The translations under genes were made by a program, and so were the position numbers. A DNA stretch of 64,000 nt from Clostridia bacterium (GTDB lineage Bacteria > Bacillota > Clostridia > Christensenellales > Borkfalkiaceae), in assembly GCA_017536205.1 (NCBI GenBank), contig JAFXHX010000008.1, positions 124,001-188,000 of the forward strand, read 5' to 3'. Position 1 is the stretch's first letter. Each line of letters opens with the position of its first letter. Under the pieces are notes generated by a model. It was not told where the DNA came from. It saw nothing but the letters and a program-made list of their open reading frames with translations, and searched no databases. Shown here one piece after another: positions 23,416-31,970 of this stretch.

Positions 23416-25826
23416 AGTAAAACCTCGATTTTATCCTCAATAGGCTCAAGCCAATTAATGTCTTCGCCATACGAATAGTCGCCCGATAATGCCATTATAA
23501 AAAATACAACGTACTTATACATATCGGTTTTATCAACTATTTTTCTCATTTCTTCTATAGATATTTTGTAATTTTCAATATCTCCTTCGAAATAATACGC
23601 ATAAGCCAATGCAAAATAACCGAATAATTCACCTGAAACATAGCCGGTTGATTTTTGAATACTTATAGACTTATTTGCAAGTTCTTTTGCTTTTTCGTAA
23701 TTTTTTAGGCGAGTTTCAGCAACGGAATAACTAGCATACCCCTTGCCAATTTCTATTTTTGCATTAATCATATTATTGATTTTTAGCGCTTCTTTTGCAT
23801 AGGTAACGGCTTTTTCTGGATTGCTTATGCAGTTAATATCAGTTAGATTGTTTAATAATGCGCCCTTTCCTTTAATATCGCCACCACAATTTTCATAAGC
23901 GTATGAATACAATTCTTCACTTAAATCGTGGTTAAGATTAAATCGCATTATATGACCTTTAATTCTTGAAAGTTCAATATTAAGGTCAATATTACCACTA
24001 ACGTCAACTTCACGTAAAGTGCGTAACGATTCTAAAAAATTACCTTTTAAAAACAGTAAGTCGGCATACTTTAATTTTGAAATTAAATAAGTGCGTTTAT
24101 CTTTCGTATCGAGCATAAACAATTCCATATTATCAACGATTTGCTTATACTTTTTAATTGCAACTGAATAGTTGCCTAATAAATGTGATATTTGATTTTC
24201 TAAAAGTTCAACACTATACTGGTAACACCCAAACCATTTCTTTTTTGCAATTAGTTCTTTTGCAATTTCATGTGATTTTGCAAGTTTACCTTCTCTTCTT
24301 AACATTTGCGCATGCGCATATTCAATAAGTGGCGCATAATGTTCGCCTGGTAAATAATGCGTTAATAAACCATATAATTTAGACCAATAACCAAAGTCTA
24401 AAAGATTGTTTGTACATGCAAATAATTTTTCTATTTGTTTACCAGATAAAACGTAACCTTTTTGCGATATTAGTTCGCATAAACTTTCAAAACACGAATA
24501 TAATGCCGTTCCAACAACGTCTTTTTCTTCAGACAAATAATCAAGTAAAACGTTAAAAACGTTATCGACAATATGGCATTCATTAGTTGAAAGTAAGTGC
24601 TTTTTAATTGTTGCGTCAAGTTTATAAGTGTCGTTGTCAAGATGGTTAAACATACACTTTTCAAGCAACGTTGCAAGTTGAATTTTATCTATTGAAATAT
24701 TTAGTTTTTTAACGATATACCAAATAATATCTTCATCAAAGTCATCAAGGCAAGATAAAGCCCTAACAACCTCATTTTGCACGTCGCTTAAATGCGCAAG
24801 ATATCTTGAAGTTATAGTTGCAACGTCTATATCAGATAGGTCAAACAACTTTTCGTTTGACGATAAAGAATCCGCATATAAATCAACGCACATATCTAAA
24901 TAAATTGGAACGCCTTGAGAAACTTTAATTATATCGTTTATAAGTTCTTCATCAGTTATAGGAACGTTTTCTAAAAAATATCTTACGTCGTCATCTGACA
25001 ATCTATCAATATAATAGTTTGAAAACTGTTCTGCTACCTTTTTATGCCCTATCCAGTTAATCCTTTCTCGCGATGAAAACAAAAACAACCCTTTTTCAAT
25101 TTTTTCAAGTAAATTAAGCACCCAAGCATCGCAGTTATCGCAAAGCGAACCACCGTTAAGTTTGTTTCGCATACTGTCGTAATCATCAAATATAAGAATG
25201 CAGTTTTTATCATTAGCATTTATAGCATCTGCTAAATAAAGTGGTATGCGCTTTACAAGTTCGTTTGCATCTAATTCATCAATTTCAGAATAAATTGCCT
25301 TATTTCTAATTCTATCGTAAATATTTTTTATATTTGGAATAAACTGAACAAAATTATCAATTTGTGAAAAGCCAGGGATTATCGCTTCGGCACAGTCCTT
25401 CGATGCTTTTTTAACTATATCGATAACGGAACTTTTAACGTCAACGAATTTTTTTTTAAGCTCACTAAACGGTAACCCGCATTTTTTATAATATTGAGCA
25501 ACTGCATAGTCAAAAGCAAGCGCATCGAAATCAAGATTACGCCTTATTGCAAGCAATATATTCATAACGTTGTTATATTCGTAAATATTTAAGTTGATTT
25601 TTACAATATAAAAACTGTCATTGTATATAATTCTATTTTTTAACTCGTCAAAGAACTTGCTTTTTCCAATTCCACCATAACCGTAAAACACCAAATACTT
25701 CTTTAATATTTTGCCATCGATTATTTGTCCACAAAGTTCATTTATAAGGGAAGTAGGCTCAGTTCTGTCAACAAACAAACGGTTTGCTCTAAACAGTTTA
25801 TTATCTTTAACGTTATCGCTTTTCAC
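23412..25826 (-). CDS. STAND-type NTPase with C-terminal TPR-like repeats
   Basis: An 804-residue regulator-like ATPase. The Walker A motif GYGGIGKS is at residues 49-56, Walker B is CILIFDDYD (about 205-213), a sensor-type arginine follows in FSSRERI, and the STAND G-x-P signature is GVPIYLDM. From about residue 440 to the end there are helical TPR-like repeats (for example LLGNYSVAIKKYKQI and ETRLKNYEKAKELANKSI). There is no recognisable DNA-binding or effector domain at either end. Translation starts at a GTG, with AAGGA at the edge of useful spacing. STAND proteins act as ligand-triggered switches in signalling, transcription control or phage defence. Here the neighbours are metabolic enzymes. 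Confidence 0.75.
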   Translation of the reverse strand: MKSDNVKDNKLFRANRLFVDRTEPTSLINELCGQIIDGKILKKYLVFYGYGGIGKSKFFDELKNRIIYNDSFYIVKINLNIYEYNNVMNILLAIRRNLDFDALAFDYAVAQYYKKCGLPFSELKKKFVDVKSSVIDIVKKASKDCAEAIIPGFSQIDNFVQFIPNIKNIYDRIRNKAIYSEIDELDANELVKRIPLYLADAINANDKNCILIFDDYDSMRNKLNGGSLCDNCDAWVLNLLEKIEKGLFLFSSRERINWIGHKKVAEQFSNYYIDRLSDDDVRYFLENVPITDEELINDIIKVSQGVPIYLDMCVDLYADSLSSNEKLFDLSDIDVATITSRYLAHLSDVQNEVVRALSCLDDFDEDIIWYIVKKLNISIDKIQLATLLEKCMFNHLDNDTYKLDATIKKHLLSTNECHIVDNVFNVLLDYLSEEKDVVGTALYSCFESLCELISQKGYVLSGKQIEKLFACTNNLLDFGYWSKLYGLLTHYLPGEHYAPLIEYAHAQMLRREGKLAKSHEIAKELIAKKKWFGCYQYSVELLENQISHLLGNYSVAIKKYKQIVDNMELFMLDTKDKRTYLISKLKYADLLFLKGNFLESLRTLREVDVSGNIDLNIELSRIKGHIMRFNLNHDLSEELYSYAYENCGGDIKGKGALLNNLTDINCISNPEKAVTYAKEALKINNMINAKIEIGKGYASYSVAETRLKNYEKAKELANKSISIQKSTGYVSGELFGYFALAYAYYFEGDIENYKISIEEMRKIVDKTDMYKYVVFFIMALSGDYSYGEDINWLEPIEDKIEVLL

Positions 25827-25865
25827 AGTATTTCTTCCTTTGTATTTTAGTCTTTTTGCTTTTAG

Positions 25866-26654
25866 TCAACTTTTATTAAACTCGTATATTTTATAAATTG
25901 ATTTTGATATTTTGCCAGCAAACAGTTTTTTGAATATTATTCTTTCTAGCCTAGACAACTGCTCAATATACTCATTTGGCGTCATATTGTGTTCTTTAAC
26001 GAAGTTTATGCCTGATTTTTCGGCAAGTTCGTTATAGTTATCGTATCCGTAAACGGTAGTTACGCCAACTTCGTTAACGGGGTTTTTATATTTAGATAAT
26101 CTTGCACCCTTTTCGGTGTAGCAATCCATTAGCAGTTTAACCGATTTAAAATGACTATTTAAGTTTGCCATTAAATCTATAAGTTCTTGCTTTTCAAAAT
26201 ACATTGAAACACCTTCAATGCAAACAATAACGTCGCTATCTTTACTGATAAGTTCCTTCCACTTATCGGTTTTCATATCAACTGCAAGCATTTTATAATT
26301 ACTTGTTTCGCTATAATACTTGCGCCTTTCGTCTATTACCGAAGGAAAATCAACGTCGTACCACGCCTTTCTATTAGAAGTTACCCTTAAAACTCTACTA
26401 TCAAGCCCACAACCAACGTGCACCACTACTGCATTTTCGTTAAGAGCAAGTTCGTTAGTTAGCCATTTGTCAAATATCGCCGAGCGCATTGCCATAAAGT
26501 ATGCTAGCCACTTTGATTTAGATTTGCCTTTAAGTTTAAACCCTGCATTTTGCCAAATTATTTCGGCCTTTTTATCGTTTAATATTATATTTTTACTGCT
26601 AACTAAAGCCTTACCGTAAAGCGGAATGTATAAGGTTTTATTTACGCTATTCAT
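25866..26654 (-). CDS. Class I SAM methyltransferase, leucine carboxyl methyltransferase (LCM/TcmP-like) family
   Basis: A 262-residue methyltransferase. The SAM loop VVVHVGCGLDSRVLRV (about residues 76-91), WYDVDFPSVIDERR and the later CIEGVSMYF match the LCMT/TcmP/PPM family, which methylates carboxylates of proteins or natural products. The acceptor is unknown. It lies 5 bp below rlmD and 39 bp above the STAND gene; linkage to the latter is by position only. Confidence 0.85.
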   Translation of the reverse strand: MNSVNKTLYIPLYGKALVSSKNIILNDKKAEIIWQNAGFKLKGKSKSKWLAYFMAMRSAIFDKWLTNELALNENAVVVHVGCGLDSRVLRVTSNRKAWYDVDFPSVIDERRKYYSETSNYKMLAVDMKTDKWKELISKDSDVIVCIEGVSMYFEKQELIDLMANLNSHFKSVKLLMDCYTEKGARLSKYKNPVNEVGVTTVYGYDNYNELAEKSGINFVKEHNMTPNEYIEQLSRLERIIFKKLFAGKISKSIYKIYEFNKS

Positions 26655-26659
26655 TTATT

Positions 26660-28060
26660 TTATTTCCTTGTTAATAATACGAGTGTTTCAACGTGTTTGG
26701 TTTGTGGGAACATATCGTATGGTTGAACTTTTTCAATAACGTAGTTGCCGTTTGGCGTTTCACATCTTTTAAGTTCGTTATTTTCGTAAACTAAACTACC
26801 CGTTAAAATACCAAGGTCGCGCGCAAGCGTTTGTGGCGAACACGAAACGTAAACTATTTTGTTTGGTAACGCCTTGTTTAAAGCCTGTAAAACGCGCTTG
26901 TCGCACCCTTTTCTTGGCGGATCTAAAACTACTGCCACGTTGCCTTTTTCGGCTCTTATCTCGCTTATAATTTCAGGAAGTTTATCTTCACACGGGGCGC
27001 AGTAGTTTGTAATTTTATGAGAAAGCGAGTTTTTAACTGCAAGTTTATTAGCAGCGTCAACGGCTTCACTAACAATTTCAATACCTATTGCTTTTTTAGC
27101 GTTTTTAGCAAGCATAGCCGTCATAAGCCCTGCGCCACTATACGCATCTATAACGGTGGTGTTTTCATCGGCGTTAATAGTTTTTATAACGTCGTTATAA
27201 AGTTTACGTTTTACCGCGCTATTTACTTGCATAAACGACATAGGCGTAACGGGGTATTTTATAGAAAACTCCTCGTCTTCATAAACGCCGTCGCCAAACA
27301 ATAAAGTGTTTTTCTCGCCTAAAATTACGTTAGAAGTTGAAAGGTTTTCGTTAACGTAAAGCGAAAACTTTAAAAAACGCTTTGCAAGTAAAGAAATAAG
27401 AACTTCGCTTTTATAAAGCGAAGTTCCGTTAATTACAACAACGATAATAAGCGCTTTATCTACGTTTCTAACTACAACGTGGCGAAGTAAACCTTGAAAC
27501 GAACTTTCGTCATAACAAGATATACCGGTTGCGTTGATAAACTCTTTAAAAACAGAAATTACGTTTTTAGTCCAAGATTGTTGAATAGGACAATCGTCGG
27601 TTTCAACTATTCTGTGCGAGCTTTCGGCAAAAAAGCCTATTTTAGGCTCGCCACCAACCGACCTTATAGGCAGTTGAAGTTTATTGCGATATTCGTATTC
27701 GGCATCGCTTTTAAAGCACGGCGAAACTTTAACTGAAATACCTGCAATTTTTTTAAAACAATCGCTTACTAAATTAGTTTTAAGTTTTAATTGCTCTTTG
27801 TATTTAACGTGTTGAAGTTGACAACCACCGCATTTAGTAAAAACACGGCAAACGGGCCTAACCCTTTCTTCGGCAGGCGTTAAAACTTCTAAAAGTTTAC
27901 AAAAGGCAATATTTTTAGTTATTTTAAGTACTTTAAACTTGATTTTTTCACCAAGTAAAGCATAAGGCACGAAGCAAATAAACTCGTTTATACGGACAAT
28001 TCCTTCCATATTCGAGCCTATTGCGGACACGTTGCCGATAAGTTCGTCATTCTTATGCAT
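26660..28060 (-). CDS. rlmD: 23S rRNA (uracil-5-)-methyltransferase RlmD/RlmCD type
   Basis: A 466-residue RumA/TrmA-family enzyme that methylates C5 of a uridine in 23S rRNA. It has an N-terminal TRAM RNA-binding domain, a four-cysteine iron-sulfur set (C-x5-C-x2-C in CRVFTKCGGC and CPIQQ), a SAM-binding domain (VIDAYSGAGLMT) and the catalytic motif VSCSPQTLARDL with VVLDPPRKGCD. Whether it targets U747, U1939 or both (RlmCD) cannot be told. 2 bp from the upstream membrane gene. Confidence 0.93.
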   Translation of the reverse strand: MHKNDELIGNVSAIGSNMEGIVRINEFICFVPYALLGEKIKFKVLKITKNIAFCKLLEVLTPAEERVRPVCRVFTKCGGCQLQHVKYKEQLKLKTNLVSDCFKKIAGISVKVSPCFKSDAEYEYRNKLQLPIRSVGGEPKIGFFAESSHRIVETDDCPIQQSWTKNVISVFKEFINATGISCYDESSFQGLLRHVVVRNVDKALIIVVVINGTSLYKSEVLISLLAKRFLKFSLYVNENLSTSNVILGEKNTLLFGDGVYEDEEFSIKYPVTPMSFMQVNSAVKRKLYNDVIKTINADENTTVIDAYSGAGLMTAMLAKNAKKAIGIEIVSEAVDAANKLAVKNSLSHKITNYCAPCEDKLPEIISEIRAEKGNVAVVLDPPRKGCDKRVLQALNKALPNKIVYVSCSPQTLARDLGILTGSLVYENNELKRCETPNGNYVIEKVQPYDMFPQTKHVETLVLLTRK

Positions 28061-28062
28061 AA

Positions 28063-28578
28063 TTACAGCCCTAACCTATTAACTATAATATTTGTGTATT
28101 TTTGAAATCTAACCATACAGAAATCGTAAACGATAAACAAAAGCGTTCCACCCACGAAAACTATTATAGGAAGATATTTAATTATAAACTCGTTTTCAAA
28201 CACGAACATATTAAGCATATAAACCATTAAATACGCACTTATTAAAAACAAAACGAGTTTTATAAAATATATGTAAAAACGCTTTTTACCACCACGAGTT
28301 TGAAGGTAATTTAGTATAGGATGAATACCAAAAAACAAAGCGTAAGTTAAACTTACCGAAAATCTACCCGCGCCTATAACAAGCGATAAAATTGCAGTTG
28401 CTAAATAAGTAAGCAACGCACCTTTAACGCTATTTTTAGCAAGTGGCAACGTTAAAACTAGCGAAGCCATAAATAGGCAAGATAAATCAAGCGTTTCTAT
28501 ATATGCGCCTATTGCTAAAAACACTAGCCCTAGCGCCGTTGTAATTGCCGATAAGGCAATTAGTTTGCCGTTTTTCAT
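28063..28578 (-). CDS. Small integral membrane protein of unknown function
   Basis: A 171-residue protein with five predicted membrane helices covering most of its length. The loop after helix 3 (FGIHPILNYLQTRGGKKRFY) is the only striking polar stretch. I recognise no family name with confidence; small predicted membrane proteins of this layout are common in Clostridia. It is 2 bp downstream of the J-like gene and 2 bp upstream of rlmD, so it belongs to the same transcription unit. Confidence 0.7.
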   Translation of the reverse strand: MKNGKLIALSAITTALGLVFLAIGAYIETLDLSCLFMASLVLTLPLAKNSVKGALLTYLATAILSLVIGAGRFSVSLTYALFFGIHPILNYLQTRGGKKRFYIYFIKLVLFLISAYLMVYMLNMFVFENEFIIKYLPIIVFVGGTLLFIVYDFCMVRFQKYTNIIVNRLGL

Positions 28579-28580
28579 AA

Positions 28581-29186
28581 TTAACGGCAGTTACAGCAAC
28601 AGTTGAGTATGGTATTACAAATAATCATATCGCAACACCATTGTGCGCAACCGTCACCACCTAATTGTTGATTTACGTTAACTTCTTGACTACCGCTAGA
28701 AGATTTATTCCAGTCGGGATTAACCCTTTCGCCTTGCTTAACTTTATCTTCAAGTTTAGAAAGCGCGTCTTTATACTTTTGCTCGTTAGGACACATAGAA
28801 ACGGCAATTTCAAGTTGCTTTTTACTTTCGTTTATCCAGTTTTTCTTGTAAAAAACTACCGATTGAAAGTAGTGCCACTCGGCGTTTCTTTCGTTAAAAT
28901 CATCTAAAAGTTGTTGCGCTGCTTGCAAATTGCCAGCCTTTATTGCCGATTCAACCGATTCAAACGCAGAAGACGTGCCACTTTCGTTAATTTTCTCGTT
29001 GCGACTAGCCATAATTTCTTGATACGCTACGTCAAGTTCAGTAAGCATTTGAGCCGCTCTATTACCCTTTTCGCCTTCTTCAAACCTTTCTTCTTGGTAT
29101 TTAGAACGAAGGCTATAATATTTTTCTTTAATTACTTCATCGGTATCTAACGGGCTTGCACCTAATACTCTGTAATATTTATTCAT
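28581..29186 (-). CDS. J-like protein lacking HPD, with a cysteine-rich tail
   Basis: A 201-residue protein. The N-terminal 60 residues follow the J-domain pattern (YYRVLGASPLDTDEVIKEKY, then a helix), but the HPD triad is replaced by QEE in SKYQEERF, so stimulation of DnaK is unlikely. A TPR-like helical middle follows (residues 75-145). The tail is Gly/Ser-rich and ends in a hydrophobic segment with 8 cysteines (CAQWCCDMIICNTILNCCCN). It overlaps the DUF5685 gene by 8 bp. Such pairs seem familiar from Clostridia but have no known role. Confidence 0.8.
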   Translation of the reverse strand: MNKYYRVLGASPLDTDEVIKEKYYSLRSKYQEERFEEGEKGNRAAQMLTELDVAYQEIMASRNEKINESGTSSAFESVESAIKAGNLQAAQQLLDDFNERNAEWHYFQSVVFYKKNWINESKKQLEIAVSMCPNEQKYKDALSKLEDKVKQGERVNPDWNKSSSGSQEVNVNQQLGGDGCAQWCCDMIICNTILNCCCNCR

Positions 29187-30030
29187 TTACTTTTCCTTTT
29201 TCTAATATTTTGCGTGTAGTTTCAGGAATACCACGCGTTAATATATTTACTACCAAATCTGTGTTATATTTTTTTGGAATATTGTTATAATTATCTAAAA
29301 TCTGCATGAAAATACCGTTAAAAATGAAAACGATATCGTTTTTATGCTCGGTAATTAGCAATTCAAAACTATTAGCACCGTAACAAGCACGCAAAACGTT
29401 ATAGTTTTTCTTTTTTATATCTTTATCGTAATCGTCGAGCGCGTCGATTAAATAAATCCACTTGCCTATGGCGTAAAATAAGCCCCTTGTATATTCGCTA
29501 GCAAAATCGCCAAACGCTATCGTAGAAACTTCTTGAAGCATAGTTGCAAACGGGTCGCAAACCACGTCGATAGAAGAATTATTTTCGCTTTCTAGTTTAA
29601 CAAGGCTTTTGTAAGATAAACTTACCGCCTTATCTACTTCAGGCGCAATTTTTTTAGCCTTCTTATACGCAGGTTTTAAAAAAGAACTTTTAACCCCGCT
29701 CTTTTTCTCGTCTAAAACGTCGTCTTTAAGTTTATAGTAAGCAAGAATAACGTTAATTGCGCCAAGAAAATTAGATATATCGTCAGGCAATGCTACGGGG
29801 CGCTTTTTAAATGGGTGCGCAACGCAGTTTTGCCTTTCAATTTTAACGTCTTCACCCATTATATTGTGCGCTATTGCAGATAAAAATGCAATGTCGTAAG
29901 TTAAGGTAAACCTTGCAAGTTCGCCACAAGTTTTACCTATTGACTTGCAAACCCCGCAATAAAGCGCCTTATAAAGCGTTTCATCTTTTAAATAAAGATA
30001 GGGATTGTCTGGTTTTAAATAGCCGAACAT
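29179..30030 (-). CDS. DUF5685 family protein
   Basis: A 283-residue helical protein starting MFGYLKPDNPYLYLKDE, which I recognise as the DUF5685 family. The frame is open further upstream into trpS, but GGAGAG in front of the ATG at 30030 and the family N-terminus fix the start. It has an N-terminal cysteine set (YCGVCKSIGKTCG) and two acidic clusters, KLKDDVLDE (about 111-119) and YLIDALDDYDKD (about 205-216). Their spacing and form recall the aspartate-rich motifs of isoprenoid synthase folds; this is only a resemblance. It follows trpS by 1 bp and overlaps the J-like gene. Confidence 0.85.
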   Translation of the reverse strand: MFGYLKPDNPYLYLKDETLYKALYCGVCKSIGKTCGELARFTLTYDIAFLSAIAHNIMGEDVKIERQNCVAHPFKKRPVALPDDISNFLGAINVILAYYKLKDDVLDEKKSGVKSSFLKPAYKKAKKIAPEVDKAVSLSYKSLVKLESENNSSIDVVCDPFATMLQEVSTIAFGDFASEYTRGLFYAIGKWIYLIDALDDYDKDIKKKNYNVLRACYGANSFELLITEHKNDIVFIFNGIFMQILDNYNNIPKKYNTDLVVNILTRGIPETTRKILEKGKVNE

Positions 30031-30031
30031 C

Positions 30032-31036
30032 TTATCTCTCCGGACGGTAAAGACCAACCTTTCTATAAACTTTAGAAAGAGTTTTTCTTGCAATGCGCGA
30101 AGCGTTTTCAGCGCCTTTTATCATTATAGAATCAAGGTATGCTTTATCGCTTAAAAGTTTAACGCGCTTTTCAGTTATAGGCTTTAAACCTTCTGCAACG
30201 GCTTCACCAACCTTAATTTTAAAGTCGCCGTAGCCCTTACCTTCAAACTCTATGCAAGCATCTTCAACAGAAACGCCTGCAAATACAGAGTAAATTGTTA
30301 AAAGGTTAGAAATGCCCGCCTTGTTTTCGGGGTCAAAATAAATCTTAGTGTCGCTATCGGTAACGGCGCGCTTAAACTTGCGAATAACGGTGTCGGTATC
30401 GTCGTACATAGAAATATATGCGTTAATATTCTCGTCGCTCTTACTCATTTTTTTAGTTGGGTCTTGAAGCGACATTATTTTTGCACCGTGTTTAGGAAAT
30501 ATCGGCTCTGGAACGGTAAAAGTATCGCTATATCTACCGTTAAAGCGAATAGCAAGGTCACGAGTGAGTTCTATGTGTTGTTTTTGGTCTGCACCAACGG
30601 GAACGACTGCCGTGTTGTAAAGTAAAATATCGCTAGCCATTAAAACGGGGTAATCCATAAGCCCCATATTAACGTTATCGGCATGCGAACGCGATTTATC
30701 TTTAAACTGCGTCATTCTATTAAGTTCGCCGGGGTACGTCATAGTGTTTAAAATCCACGTTAGTTCGGCGTGCTCGCTAACGTGCGACTGAACGAACATT
30801 ATGCATTTTTCAGGGTCTACCCCACAAGCAATATAAAGTGCAAGAAGTTCTTGCGTTGCCTTTCTTAAAGCAGAGGGCTCTTGCTTAACGGTTAAGCAAT
30901 GAAGGTCTGCAATAGAATAAATGCAGTTATACTCGTCTTGAAGTTTTACAAAGTTGTTGATTGCGCCAACGTAATTGCCGATTGTGGGTGTTCCACTAGG
31001 CTGAACTGCGCTAAAAAGTGTTTTTTTAGTTTCCAT
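30032..31036 (-). CDS. trpS: Tryptophanyl-tRNA synthetase
   Basis: A 334-residue class I aminoacyl-tRNA synthetase charging tRNA-Trp. The ATP motifs are GTPTIGNYVGAI (HIGH equivalent) and KMSKSD. The ATG at 31036 follows GGTGAG and gives the family N-terminus METKKTLFSAVQPSG; an upstream in-frame ATG would place the start inside the promoter. Its promoter carries a palindrome and there is no room for a T-box leader, the common control of this gene in Firmicutes. First gene of a long same-strand run. Confidence 0.97.
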   Translation of the reverse strand: METKKTLFSAVQPSGTPTIGNYVGAINNFVKLQDEYNCIYSIADLHCLTVKQEPSALRKATQELLALYIACGVDPEKCIMFVQSHVSEHAELTWILNTMTYPGELNRMTQFKDKSRSHADNVNMGLMDYPVLMASDILLYNTAVVPVGADQKQHIELTRDLAIRFNGRYSDTFTVPEPIFPKHGAKIMSLQDPTKKMSKSDENINAYISMYDDTDTVIRKFKRAVTDSDTKIYFDPENKAGISNLLTIYSVFAGVSVEDACIEFEGKGYGDFKIKVGEAVAEGLKPITEKRVKLLSDKAYLDSIMIKGAENASRIARKTLSKVYRKVGLYRPER

Positions 31037-31055
31037 AATCTCACCAAATAATAAC

Positions 31056-31077
31056 GTATGATAATATTTTATCATAC
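31056..31077. promoter_or_regulatory. Palindrome over the trpS -10 box
   Basis: GTATGATAA (31056-31064) and TTATCATAC (31069-31077), 4-bp centre: a perfect 9-bp inverted repeat that spans the -10 element (31066-31071). It is well placed to be a repressor operator. Confidence 0.6.
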
Positions 31078-31094
31078 ATTCACGTAAAAATCAA
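31066..31094 (-). promoter_or_regulatory. Promoter of trpS
   Basis: TTGATT (31094-31089), 17 bp, TAAAAT (31071-31066). Confidence 0.75.
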
Positions 31095-31099
31095 CGATA

Positions 31100-31969
31100 T
31101 TAAGCATTTATAACGGCTATAGCGTCACTAAGATTTATAGGCGCGTTTTCTTTATAAAAAGGTTGAACGCTACCTGATAAAATACTCTCTGGAACTTCCC
31201 CCGTTTCTAAATAGAGTGAGGTTACCGCTTTTTGTTGAGAAAGTTCGTTTTTGCCCGTTAAAACTTTTAAAAGTTTTCTAGCGTAAAAATACGGCGACAC
31301 TAGCCCTACAAGTAGAGTATAACACCCGTCGTCGTAATCGGCGTAATAATAATCTTCTGCAACCATACCACGAGCAGATATCGGGTCTAAAAGATATTCG
31401 GTTTCTTCAAATAAGCCAAAAGTTATATCGCTCACGTCGCTTTCACTTGCAGTTTCAACGTAAAACTCTTTAACGAACTCTTTTTGTGGCTCGCTAGTGC
31501 CTAAAATTATAGTGTTTATAGGCACACCCGAGCGTTTTAAAAGGTAAAGCGCAAGCGCAAGCCTTCCGTCATCACCCGAACAAGAATAGTTGATATTATC
31601 GCCGTTTTTAATTATTCCACTGTTTACTAGTTCACAATAAGCCGATAAAAAAACCGAAGCGAGCGAATAAATCTCGCCAAGCGGAGAAGATTTATCGAAA
31701 ATATAGTCGGTATAACAAAGAGTATTGCCGTTATTGAGCTCTAAAACACCTAAATACCCGTCTAGCGAAACGATATCAGCGTCTAGTTCTTCTAAATCTT
31801 TAAGTGCGGCGTTACTTAACGTGGTATTTGAAAAATACTCGTAGCAAAGTTTTAGCCTAGAAATATAATCAACGCTTAATAATTGTAAAATAAAATCGGT
31901 TGTTAAATATTTAAAATCGGCAGGTAAAACATACCTACCGATTTGGTTTTTTGTTATTTCGCTTTTCAT
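31100..31969 (-). CDS. Shrunken threonine-synthase homologue lacking the PLP lysine
   Basis: A 289-residue protein that lines up with threonine synthase by eye over its whole length while missing the core. N-terminal matches: GRYVLPADF (family G-L-F-x-P), then LLSVDYISRLKLCYEYF against LKLDFVTRSAKILSAF of E. coli ThrC. VLELNNGNTLCYTD aligns with CLELFHGPTLAFKD, so Thr87 replaces the PLP-binding lysine. About 100 residues with the SGDTG phosphate loop are absent. Later YSCSGDDGRLALALYLLKRS matches the PSGNFGD region, and YLLDPISARGMVAEDYY matches the YTSEPHAAVAYRAL region. It should not bind PLP normally. The ATG at 31969 directly follows the stop of the P-loop gene; a TTG at 31990 is an alternative. 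Confidence 0.7.
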   Translation of the reverse strand: MKSEITKNQIGRYVLPADFKYLTTDFILQLLSVDYISRLKLCYEYFSNTTLSNAALKDLEELDADIVSLDGYLGVLELNNGNTLCYTDYIFDKSSPLGEIYSLASVFLSAYCELVNSGIIKNGDNINYSCSGDDGRLALALYLLKRSGVPINTIILGTSEPQKEFVKEFYVETASESDVSDITFGLFEETEYLLDPISARGMVAEDYYYADYDDGCYTLLVGLVSPYFYARKLLKVLTGKNELSQQKAVTSLYLETGEVPESILSGSVQPFYKENAPINLSDAIAVINA

Positions 31970-31970
31970 A

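Noticed and set aside
23412..25826. Calling the STAND NTPase a phage-defence system outright
   Set aside because: No effector domain and no defence neighbours are visible; the nearby genes look metabolic. It is listed only as a candidate worth checking.
30000..31100. T-box riboswitch in front of trpS
   Set aside because: Only about 60 bp lie between trpS and the preceding gene, and the promoter occupies part of them. No T-box sequence is present.
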